Shown here piece by piece: positions 1 to 4,974 of a stretch of DNA of 5,502 bases. Position 1 is the first letter of the stretch, and every line of letters begins with the position of its first letter. The notes beneath the pieces were generated by a model that saw nothing but the letters and a program-made list of their open reading frames with translations, did no database searches and had not been told where the DNA came from. The position numbers and the translations under genes were made by a program. Source of the stretch: Dehalococcoidia bacterium (GTDB lineage: Bacteria > Chloroflexota > Dehalococcoidia > Tepidiformales > Tepidiformaceae); contig JALOAP010000236.1 of NCBI GenBank assembly GCA_023228745.1, forward strand, positions 1-5,502, in the 5' to 3' direction.

Positions 1-554
1 GCGCCCTGTACCCGGCCCAAGTCATGGCCTACGCATTCAGCCGGAACCTCGACCGGGGTGTGCTGGCCTTCGTCAATAAATCCAACCTGTACGACTGGAA
101 ATTTATCGAAGTGCCAATCGATTACGAATACATGGAAGGCCTGCTGACCAAGGCCAAAGAAGTCAAAAAGGCCCTCACGGAGAACAAGGAACCCGACAAA
201 ATCAATCAATATTTCTGGTGCTCAGGGTGCCGGTTCCAGTCCTACTGTATGCCCGAATGGGTCCCGTCCGGCCCCGGCCCCCAGCCCTGCGATGACCGTC
301 ACCTCAAGGAACTGGTCAGCCGGTTTATGACCCTCCGACCGGCCGTCAAACAATATAACCAATGCGAAAAAATGCTGAAAAACTCCCTCCCCAAAGGACA
401 GGACTTGATTTTTGACGAATATCTGCTTCAATGGAATGAGGTGACGGTGAACCGACCGGCCACCCCGGCCAAAACCCTGTCCTACTGGAAATGGAAGTGG
501 ATAGCCACCCGACAGGAAAAGACCGAAGAGGAACCCAGCGATGAACTTGATTAG
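1..554 (+). CDS. RecB/Cas4-like PD-(D/E)XK nuclease, 5'-truncated
   Basis: The gene enters from the left edge: the frame is open from base 3, and the ATG at 24 is internal rather than the start. What remains is the C-terminal part of a PD-(D/E)XK exonuclease of the RecB/Cas4 type. Visible hallmarks are a QVMAY segment at 18-32, which matches the QxxxY motif that follows the catalytic core, and a C-x2-C-x5-C cluster (CSGCRFQSYC, from base 219) that matches the C-terminal cysteines of the Fe-S cluster in Cas4/AddB-type nucleases. The catalytic Asp and (D/E)xK and the N-terminal fourth Cys would lie upstream, outside the window. A helical, charged tail of about 95 residues follows the cysteines, as in phage versions. 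Phage enzymes of this type usually act in recombination or DNA-end processing; a Cas4 role is unlikely because no CRISPR genes are visible. The family call is fairly secure; the substrate is not known. Confidence 0.78.
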   Translation, partial: ALYPAQVMAYAFSRNLDRGVLAFVNKSNLYDWKFIEVPIDYEYMEGLLTKAKEVKKALTENKEPDKINQYFWCSGCRFQSYCMPEWVPSGPGPQPCDDRHLKELVSRFMTLRPAVKQYNQCEKMLKNSLPKGQDLIFDEYLLQWNEVTVNRPATPAKTLSYWKWKWIATRQEKTEEEPSDELD

Positions 555-882
555 AAGCAATCAGCATCTCCTTATTGCCATTGAAATATTCCATGTTCTC
601 AACCGGGCCCGCCGGCCGGAACTGTATCTCCGCAAAGAAACATTTATCGAGCATATCCAAGGCAAACCCACCGCCATCGGAACCGTCCTCTGGAAACTGT
701 CCCAAGGCGGACTGATTGAAAACCAGCGGGGACGAAACGGCGGCTACCGGAAACGGGAAAAAGCCGTGTTCTTGTCCGAATTGTTTGATTTGTTCGAGGT
801 GCAAAAAGAACCCATTGGACACCCCCATGTCAACTCCTTTGAGCGGTCCATGTATCACCAGTCCAGAACCATTATTCTATAG
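541..882 (+). CDS. Rrf2-like winged-helix DNA-binding protein
   Basis: This 113-residue protein resembles the DNA-binding half of the Rrf2 family. An N-terminal helix (AIEIFHVL, about 13-20) is followed by a helix-turn-helix region (about 33-55) and a wing with GGLIENQRGRNGGY (56-69), matching the Rrf2 pattern 'GLV-x-S-x-RG-x-x-GGY', then a short strand and LSELFDLFE. Unlike IscR or NsrR it has no cysteine at all, so it cannot hold an Fe-S cluster through Cys ligands, and the C-terminal tail is short. The start at 541 overlaps the nuclease gene by 14 bases and is supported by AGGA at 529-532, 8 bases upstream. The overlap implies translational coupling with the nuclease. It could be a phage transcriptional regulator or a DNA-binding partner of the nuclease. 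The fold call is moderately sure; target and effector are unknown. Confidence 0.68.
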   Translation: MNLIRSNQHLLIAIEIFHVLNRARRPELYLRKETFIEHIQGKPTAIGTVLWKLSQGGLIENQRGRNGGYRKREKAVFLSELFDLFEVQKEPIGHPHVNSFERSMYHQSRTIIL

Positions 883-894
883 AAAGGAAGCCCC

Positions 895-2217
895 ATGAAA
901 ACACGCTTGTTGTATTGGCTGGCTATTTTCCTTCTGGCCGCCGGGTGCGGGGACCACGACGGACGCGTCGGCCCGACCCGCGCCGCCGACACCATTCACG
1001 CCGGAACCGACGGTGTGAGAACGGCATGGTTCGCCTATGTCACCGCCACCGGAGACCTGCTCGTGCAGGAAGGACTCCGAATGGAATTTACAAGTACCCG
1101 ACAGGCCGTGTATTTTACAAACAACGGACTCGGCGGACTGACGCCCCACGGCGTAAGAGGCGTCCAGTCTATCACCGCCTCCGGAGTCACCGGGACCGGC
1201 GGACGGATGGTCGCCACCGGGCATCGGTCTGACTGGACGTGCCTGCCCGGCTATGTCCTGTTCTCAGAGGCAGTGGCCTCCAAACCCGCCCTTGCCGGCG
1301 GCGGGGCACAAGCCAAGTTTTATTACCGTACGAGAGCCGTCTATAACCCGTCGGAATACGCCCTTGTCGAGGCCAGCGGAACCGTTGCGTCCTGTCCGAT
1401 GGAGGGCGGCGATTTGACGGCCTCCGAATGGGCCGCCCTGAGCGGACCGACCGAGGCAGCGCCGGTGTCCGGGGCCGATCTCGACGCCCTGACCCTGTTG
1501 AATCGACAGGGAAACCGGGGCGAGGGAATCGTTCAGGAAATGACTTACTTCGCCGCCGTGAATCTGACCGAACCGAACGATTATTTCCGGTACGCCTCTC
1601 CTCTCTGCTATTCGGCCGTAGTCAAGACGGCCGCTCCGTTGGATTTGTGCGGCCTTGCTTTCGGGGGACATTTGACCTCCACGGCCTGTCCGGAAGGCAT
1701 CGATGTCGATTTATTTGTTATCGGTTCAAGCGAGGACATGCAAAGCCATGTCGTTCGAAGCGATTGGATTCTTCCCATCGACAGCCGACTTCCGTTTTCG
1801 GCCGGCCAGACGGTGGAAGTCTATGACCGATGGAGTCCGTTTGGCTCAGAGCCGAATTTGTGGGATGAACAGCAGTACGTCCGCCGGTTAAAGCCGGAGT
1901 GGTATATATTCGCCGACCCGAATTATATCGGCGACCCGAACACCCTGACCGACCCGAACCTGTTTGAGTTTATCCATCGGCTGGATACAAGGTATCCCCG
2001 TTTTATTGAAGAGGAAATCTTTCTGCCGGACCGAATCGACAGGATTCCGATGATACCCGTCCTCGAATCCGGGGACTGGCTGCAAATGACGATCCGGAAA
2101 AACGACGTTCGTATGCTCTCGTATTTATCGGATTATTGGCTGACCGGAAACCCGGTGATGGACCTCAACCGGGATGGAATTGTCAATCTCAAGGATTCTC
2201 TGTGCGGCCTTCCCTGA
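895..2217 (+). CDS. Putative lipoprotein with C-terminal dockerin-type EF-hand loop
   Basis: The 440-residue product begins with a short basic n-region (MKTR), a hydrophobic stretch and LLAAGC, so it looks like a lipoprotein with Cys18 as the lipidated residue. The body has no domain I recognise. It is rich in beta-prone, Gly/Thr-containing sequence in the first half, with several cysteines. Near residues 339-357 come three closely spaced DPN tripeptides, and EPN occurs elsewhere. The extreme C-terminus has DLNRDGIVNLKD, a D-x-N-x-D-G-x-V-N-x-x-D calcium-binding loop as in dockerin type I repeats. Only one loop is present, and a canonical dockerin has two. Such DPN-rich proteins with dockerin-like tails are typical of Planctomycetota. 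AAGGAAG at 884-890 supports the ATG, 12 bases after the preceding stop, so it is probably cotranscribed with the genes upstream. It may be a surface-altering cargo ('moron') gene expressed from a prophage, or a host gene if this is a prophage edge. Function unknown. Confidence 0.7.
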   Translation: MKTRLLYWLAIFLLAAGCGDHDGRVGPTRAADTIHAGTDGVRTAWFAYVTATGDLLVQEGLRMEFTSTRQAVYFTNNGLGGLTPHGVRGVQSITASGVTGTGGRMVATGHRSDWTCLPGYVLFSEAVASKPALAGGGAQAKFYYRTRAVYNPSEYALVEASGTVASCPMEGGDLTASEWAALSGPTEAAPVSGADLDALTLLNRQGNRGEGIVQEMTYFAAVNLTEPNDYFRYASPLCYSAVVKTAAPLDLCGLAFGGHLTSTACPEGIDVDLFVIGSSEDMQSHVVRSDWILPIDSRLPFSAGQTVEVYDRWSPFGSEPNLWDEQQYVRRLKPEWYIFADPNYIGDPNTLTDPNLFEFIHRLDTRYPRFIEEEIFLPDRIDRIPMIPVLESGDWLQMTIRKNDVRMLSYLSDYWLTGNPVMDLNRDGIVNLKDSLCGLP

Positions 2218-2245
2218 TTCAGCCGCAAGAGTCTTTCTCGTCGAG

Positions 2246-2290
2246 CCGGGCGGATGGGCTGTAGCGGCCTGATAATGCCGCCCGGTTTTT
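2246..2290 (+). terminator. Rho-independent terminator after the lipoprotein gene
   Basis: A perfect 8-bp GC-rich stem, CCGGGCGG at 2246-2253 with CCGCCCGG at 2278-2285, is followed directly by TTTTT (2286-2290). The 24-base loop is longer than usual, but an inner GGC/GCC pairing (2256-2269 region) could shorten it. It starts 29 bases after the lipoprotein stop and closes the GC-rich upstream gene block. Confidence 0.75.
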
Positions 2291-2300
2291 CTTAGAATAC

Positions 2301-2433
2301 AAAGAGGCCCTTCTCGAATTGAAACGCAACCTATTCGCTGTAAAATCAGCGGGAAAGTTAGTGATTTCAAACGACTTTGATTTTTATTTCGTTTTCTCAA
2401 AAAAACAAAAACAAGGTGGAGAAGGGCCTCTTT
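2301..2433 (+). repeat. 15-bp perfect inverted repeat enclosing a promoter, with a T-run at the right end
   Basis: AAAGAGGCCCTTCTC at 2301-2315 is perfectly complementary to GAGAAGGGCCTCTTT at 2419-2433, and the T run continues to 2436. The 103 bases between hold a sigma-70-like promoter and two small perfect hairpins: CGCTG/CAGCG (2336-2340 / 2347-2351) and TCAAA/TTTGA (2367-2371 / 2376-2380). RNA read through from upstream could pair the two arms and stop at the T run. RNA started at the enclosed promoter lacks the left arm and could not. Other possibilities are a pair of inverted operator sites bound by a looping repressor, or the ends of a small mobile element, although I see no target duplication. 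The repeat is certain; its role is inferred. Confidence 0.8.
2319..2346 (+). promoter_or_regulatory. Sigma-70-like promoter for the gene block starting at 2453
   Basis: A -35 box TTGAAA (2319-2324, 5/6 to TTGACA) and a -10 box TAAAAT (2341-2346, 5/6 to TATAAT) are 16 bases apart. Transcription would start near 2353 and give a leader of about 100 bases, AT-rich and poor in structure, before the ATG at 2453. It lies just after a terminator and in front of a co-oriented gene run, which fits an early phage promoter. The -10 box falls in and beside the loop of the small CGCTG/CAGCG hairpin. Confidence 0.6.
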
Positions 2434-2452
2434 TTTACGAAAGGATTCAAAT

Positions 2453-2728
2453 ATGGAATTGACGGAAGAACAAAAAATGTCAATCGATAAAAGGATGTCC
2501 GATGTCCCAATTAAGTATAAGAAGTTATACAAGAGGTGCATATCCGGACAAGCAAGCCCCAGAATGGCGATAAAAATGCACTGTTTGGAATGCTGGGGGT
2601 GGCAAAACAAAGAGACAATGGCTTGCGACAATGCCGCCTGTCCTCTTTTCAATCACAGACCCTACCAAAACGGCCCAAGTCCTTCTCTGGGGGAGGCAGA
2701 GGACGAAGATTTAACGAACGGTAACTAA
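2453..2728 (+). CDS. Small Cys4 phage protein, probable zinc-binding
   Basis: This 91-residue protein has an N-terminal helical charged half (about 1-35) and a compact Cys motif, C44-x2-C47-x10-C58-x4-C63, ending in CPLFNHRPY. The arrangement 'HCLEC...ACxxxxCPLxxxRPY' recurs in small phage proteins of unknown function and very likely binds one zinc ion. The C-terminal tail is acidic (EAEDEDL). AAGGA at 2441-2445, 7 bases before the ATG, supports the start. It is the first gene after the enclosed promoter. Related small zinc-ribbon-like proteins may bind nucleic acid or modify host enzymes, but nothing here shows which. Metal binding is a confident inference from the spacing; the biological role is unknown. 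Confidence 0.75.
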   Translation: MELTEEQKMSIDKRMSDVPIKYKKLYKRCISGQASPRMAIKMHCLECWGWQNKETMACDNAACPLFNHRPYQNGPSPSLGEAEDEDLTNGN

Positions 2729-2750
2729 GAATAAGTATGGACGAATTTTT

Positions 2751-3119
2751 ATGCGACTCAAAAAAGACATCCTAAAACGCCTGACAGAGAAACATGCCAA
2801 ACTTTCCGGATATGGGGAGGATGGAATGTCCGGAATCCTGAAAATCAAGGAAGAAAAAGGGAAAGAAGATATATTTCGTTTTATATTCTCCTGGGGGATG
2901 GGATGGGAACACTTGTCCGTTTCCCTTCCGAACCGGATTCCAACCTGGTACGAGATGTGCAGATTCAAGGACATCTTCTGGGGCGAAGATGAATGGTGTG
3001 TTCAGTTCCATCCGCCAAAATCTGAGCATGTAAACAACTGCTCAACCTGCCTTCATTTGTGGAAACCAAAGAACAGGCCCTTGCCGGTTCCTCCGTCTAT
3101 TTTAGTGGGGATTAAATAG
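2751..3119 (+). CDS. Conserved phage protein, DUF7694-like
   Basis: The 122-residue protein carries a string of conserved-looking aromatic and proline motifs: WEHLSVSLPNRIPTWYEM (52-69), RFKDIFW (71-77), VQFHPP (84-89), LHLWKP (101-106) and PPSILVG (114-120). This pattern matches a family found widely in phages and prophages that I believe is DUF7694; the name is from memory and the match is by eye. No catalytic role is known to me. The invariant W/H/P positions suggest a small folded domain rather than a flexible peptide. The start at 2751 has only a weak GGA (2739-2741) upstream. It follows the Cys4 gene by 22 bases in the same orientation and is probably in the same transcript. Real gene: sure. 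Family name: moderately sure. Confidence 0.75.
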   Translation: MRLKKDILKRLTEKHAKLSGYGEDGMSGILKIKEEKGKEDIFRFIFSWGMGWEHLSVSLPNRIPTWYEMCRFKDIFWGEDEWCVQFHPPKSEHVNNCSTCLHLWKPKNRPLPVPPSILVGIK

Positions 3120-3120
3120 G

Positions 3121-3315
3121 GTGTCTTTTCATTCTCCAGACTACCCGGATTCGGTCTGCAACAATTGTATTTGGCTGGACCGGAAACGAGGCCGATGCCA
3201 TCGGTCCGGCGGAAATTTCAGGAAAAGAAAACGCCACTGCCCGTATTACGAAATAGACCCCGTGGACGCATATAAGAAGCAATGGAAGAAACTTAGAAGA
3301 GAAAAAGAAAGGTAA
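3121..3315 (+). CDS. Very small basic Cys4 protein, GTG start
   Basis: A 64-residue protein with four cysteines (C13-x2-C16-x9-C26-x13-C40) and a strongly basic middle and tail (RKRGR, FRKRKRH, KKQWKKLRREKER). Zinc binding and nucleic-acid contact are plausible from this composition but not shown. It starts at GTG 3121, one base after the preceding stop. An in-frame TAG at 3103-3105 excludes any upstream start, and GGGG at 3107-3110 can serve as ribosome binding site. The ORF is short, but its tight packing between two well-supported genes (4 bases to the next ATG) makes it likely real. It is not the same Cys spacing as the protein at 2453, so the two are not simple duplicates. Confidence 0.66.
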   Translation: MSFHSPDYPDSVCNNCIWLDRKRGRCHRSGGNFRKRKRHCPYYEIDPVDAYKKQWKKLRREKER

Positions 3316-3319
3316 ACAA

Positions 3320-3931
3320 ATGGCAAAACAAGTAAAAATCATGGAGATTCCAGCAATTCAGTTAAAGAGAATCATCATCAACGTCGAAGGAACGGCACCT
3401 TTGATCGTTCACGCATGGAGCAAAAAGGCTAAAGAAGAAATGCTGAACAAGCAGATGAAAAAGGCAGGTAAGGGTAAAGAGGCAAAGAATCCAAATCGGG
3501 ATTTTCTGGAAAGCCTCTACTGGCTTGATGAAAAAAATCAGTTGATTCAGCCGGGAAAGGAAGTAACCAAGAAATCACGATTCGGTTTTCCGGCCATTGG
3601 ATTCAAGGCATGTGCGGTCAATGCCGCCAATGATGTGGGTCTTATGAAAACAGCCATGCGAAGGGCGTTTCATATTGACTGTGAATATGTCGTGATTCAG
3701 GGATTGCCAGACATGCGGGAAGATATGGTTCGTTTGAACGGACAAACAGCCGATATACGATACCGGGGAGAATTTAAAAAATGGAAAGCATCACTTCCAG
3801 TGATCTTCAATCCTACAGTTATTTCGAGCGAGCAGATTTTTAATTTATTCAATCTGGCCGGATTCGGCGTAGGCGTTGGAGAATGGAGGCCCGAAAAGAA
3901 CGGCAGCTACGGAACATTCCGAGTCATTTGA
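3320..3931 (+). CDS. Conserved phage protein with Gly-rich C-terminus, function unknown
   Basis: This 203-residue protein matches by eye a conserved phage family without an assigned function. Recognisable blocks are NVEGTAPLIVHAWS (21-34), a Lys-rich stretch (35-60), FGFPAIGFKACAVNAA (88-103), MRRAFHID (113-120), GQTADIRYRGEFKKW (141-155), ISSEQIFNLFNLAGFGVG (168-185) and GEWRPEKNGSYGTF (187-200). Strand-rich ends, a central helix and the terminal Gly-rich loop recall the layout of RAMP/Cas7-type RNA-binding proteins, but that is a shape impression only. It has no signal peptide or membrane segment. AGAAAGG at 3306-3312, inside the end of the previous gene, supports the ATG. A 5-nt-periodic tract begins 17 bases after its stop. 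It could be a single-stranded nucleic-acid binding or recombination-associated protein. Gene sure, function unknown. Confidence 0.82.
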   Translation: MAKQVKIMEIPAIQLKRIIINVEGTAPLIVHAWSKKAKEEMLNKQMKKAGKGKEAKNPNRDFLESLYWLDEKNQLIQPGKEVTKKSRFGFPAIGFKACAVNAANDVGLMKTAMRRAFHIDCEYVVIQGLPDMREDMVRLNGQTADIRYRGEFKKWKASLPVIFNPTVISSEQIFNLFNLAGFGVGVGEWRPEKNGSYGTFRVI

Positions 3932-3947
3932 TTTTTGCCTGACACGG

Positions 3948-4142
3948 CTTGGTCTGGCAGGCGCGGAGTGGCGCATTAGTGTTCGGCCTGGATTGGCGCG
4001 GATCGTTGTGGTTTGGTATGGCAGGCAAGGCGTGGACCGGAGGGGCAAGTTTGGTTGCGGTTGGTTTCGGCATGGCAGGCGGGGTTAGTTGCGGCAAGTT
4101 TGGTTGGCGCAAGGATAGTTCAGTTAATGCAAGGCATGGTTT
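3948..4142 (+). repeat. Degenerate pentanucleotide tract 1 (GG every 5 nt)
   Basis: Most of the 246-base gap between two genes is a degenerate pentamer repeat of about 39 units. Cutting from 3948 in fives, the fourth base is G in 13 of the 15 units to 4022 (CTTGG, TCTGG, CAGGC, GCGGA...). After a slip, the second base is G in 19 of the 24 units from 4023 to 4142, and in the last 12 units the first base is G in 10. The strand is rich in G and T, poor in stop codons, and contains many GGC, GGT and GGA. A 5-nt period does not fit coding, and no ORF in it has a convincing start. The remainder, 4143-4177, is AT-rich leader to the next gene. Confidence 0.8.
4044..4106 (+). repeat. 14-bp direct repeat inside tract 1
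   Basis: GGCAAGTTTGGTTG occurs at 4044-4057 and again at 4093-4106, 49 bases apart. It is the longest exact repeat I see in the tract. The 49-base offset is one short of ten pentamers, in line with the phase slip seen across the tract, and suggests growth by duplication or slippage followed by divergence. Confidence 0.7.
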
Positions 4143-4177
4143 TTATTGATTAAATTAAAATTTCATGGGAGAAAAAT

Positions 4178-4639
4178 ATGACAAAGTACAAATGGAAAGA
4201 TGCGTATTGCAATTTCAAGAAGATCGACGTTCAGGTTGCGGCGGGTTGTTTGGAAAAACTGGTCAAGAAAAACGGGTCTGTAACCGCAGAGGCCGTTGTG
4301 CTGGAGGCCCGGAACAAAAGAAGTCCCTTGCACGAATGTTTTGAATGGGATGATAAAAAGGCGGCCCATCTTCACCGCATAAATCAGGCATGTCATCTTA
4401 TTAAATACATCGTGATCGACGAAGAAGATGTTCCTGAATTGAGCGCATTTGTCCATGTTGAAATCGAAGATGAAGGCCAGTACGTTACCCTGCAAACGGC
4501 CAAAGATGATCCTGTGTTGCGTGAACAAATACTACGCAAGGCGCTGTCTGAATTATTGGCATGGAAAAAGAAATACGGAGAATTAAAAGAATTCATGCAA
4601 GTGACAAAGACAATAGACAAGATAAAAATTAAAACATAA
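4178..4639 (+). CDS. Conserved phage protein, 153 aa, function unknown
   Basis: A soluble, mainly helical 153-residue protein. Blocks that look conserved from phage homologues I have seen are YKWKDAY near the start, GSVTAEAVVLEAR (33-45), SPLHECFEWDDKKAAHLHRINQ (49-70, the signature region), ACHLI (71-75), and a C-terminal coiled region (about 113-150) with LLAWKKKYGEL. The middle (87-107) is probably a short sheet. I know no assigned function; a transcriptional or DNA-binding adaptor role is possible but unsupported. GGGAG at 4167-4171, 6 bases before the ATG, supports the start. It is framed by the two pentamer tracts: one ends 35 bases before it and the other begins with the base after its stop codon. 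No convincing promoter of its own is visible, so it is probably in the same transcript as the preceding genes. Confidence 0.82.
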   Translation: MTKYKWKDAYCNFKKIDVQVAAGCLEKLVKKNGSVTAEAVVLEARNKRSPLHECFEWDDKKAAHLHRINQACHLIKYIVIDEEDVPELSAFVHVEIEDEGQYVTLQTAKDDPVLREQILRKALSELLAWKKKYGELKEFMQVTKTIDKIKIKT

Positions 4640-4734
4640 TGCGGTTATGCGTGGCAGTGTGTATCCAGTTCCGGCAGTGCAGTGCAAGGCGTGGAAATGT
4701 AGCGCGAGTCATGGCACGACAATGTTAGGCAGGG
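4640..4734 (+). repeat. Degenerate pentanucleotide tract 2 (G at every fifth base)
   Basis: Nineteen pentamers run without a phase slip from the base after the stop codon to just before the terminator. The fifth base is G in 15 of 19 units and the first is C in 12 of 19; typical units are CGTGG, CAGTG, CAAGG, CATGG and CAGGG. The first half of tract 1 shares the NNNG(G) pattern. No ORF is supported here. The tract would form the 3' UTR of the 153-residue protein's mRNA, between stop codon and terminator. Confidence 0.8.
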
Positions 4735-4737
4735 AAG

Positions 4738-4766
4738 CCCCGGCAGTTTCTGCTGTCGGGGTTTTT
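4738..4766 (+). terminator. Strong Rho-independent terminator of the + strand block
   Basis: CCCCGGCAG (4738-4746) pairs with CTGTCGGGG (4753-4761) through nine pairs, one of them G-T, around a 6-base loop, followed by TTTTT (4762-4766). It ends the + strand transcript after pentamer tract 2. The - strand genes converge on it, but the opposite strand has only short T runs after the stem, so it mainly serves the + strand. Confidence 0.88.
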
Positions 4767-4974
4767 AAAAAGCCAACCTGACGATCAGCCCTACGATCAC
4801 GCCCCCGATGATTGCCGAAACAAGATTCTTAACCCATGTGTATTTTTTGGCCGCGCAATTGGCGGCGTGCAATTCAATTTGTGTAGCGACATGTTCCTTG
4901 ACAATAACCATATATCGCTCAGAAGTTTTAATCGATATTAGCTCAGCCAATTGGTTCATCTGCTGTTCTGTCAT
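4765..4974 (-). CDS. Small tail-anchored membrane protein, holin-like or lysis-associated candidate
   Basis: A 69-residue protein with a polar helical N-terminal part (1-48) and a single hydrophobic C-terminal segment (about 49-67, LVSAIIGGVIVGLIV), ending in RLAF. An H36-x3-C40 pair and a basic AAKK precede the membrane span. Small proteins of this shape, with a cytoplasmic coil followed by a C-terminal span, are common beside phage structural and lysis genes, and some act as holin partners; nothing here proves that. The ATG at 4974 has AAGG about 8 bases upstream. The gene overlaps the preceding one by 32 bases in another frame, implying translational coupling. Its stop overlaps the T run of the convergent terminator. 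Gene likely; function uncertain. Confidence 0.68.
   Translation of the reverse strand: MTEQQMNQLAELISIKTSERYMVIVKEHVATQIELHAANCAAKKYTWVKNLVSAIIGGVIVGLIVRLAF

Noticed and set aside
1723..1735. GTTCAAGCG resembling a tRNA T-loop
   Set aside because: It lies in frame within the lipoprotein gene, with no acceptor stem, anticodon arm or flanking cloverleaf.
895..2085. Several antisense and alternative-frame ORFs inside the lipoprotein gene
   Set aside because: They are shadows in GC-rich coding sequence, without start signals, and conflict with a frame that has a signal peptide, an EF-hand loop and a good ribosome binding site.
2301..2433. Miniature transposable element (MITE) bounded by the 15-bp inverted repeats
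   Set aside because: No target-site duplication is visible beside the arms, only one copy is in the window, and the enclosed promoter with T run fits regulation better.
2125..2652. Long - strand ORF across the terminator, inverted repeat and Cys4 gene
   Set aside because: It spans a terminator and a promoter and lies opposite a well-supported + strand gene with a conserved Cys motif.
3876..4149. Overlapping open frames on both strands across pentamer tract 1
   Set aside because: They arise because the G/T-rich pentamers seldom form stop codons. One begins with TTG, none has a convincing ribosome binding site, the translations are repetitive W/G-rich, and the period is 5, not 3.
3948..4734. 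CRISPR array or diversity-generating template/variable repeat
   Set aside because: There are no constant repeats with unique spacers, no cas or reverse transcriptase gene, and the repeat unit is only 5 bases and degenerate.
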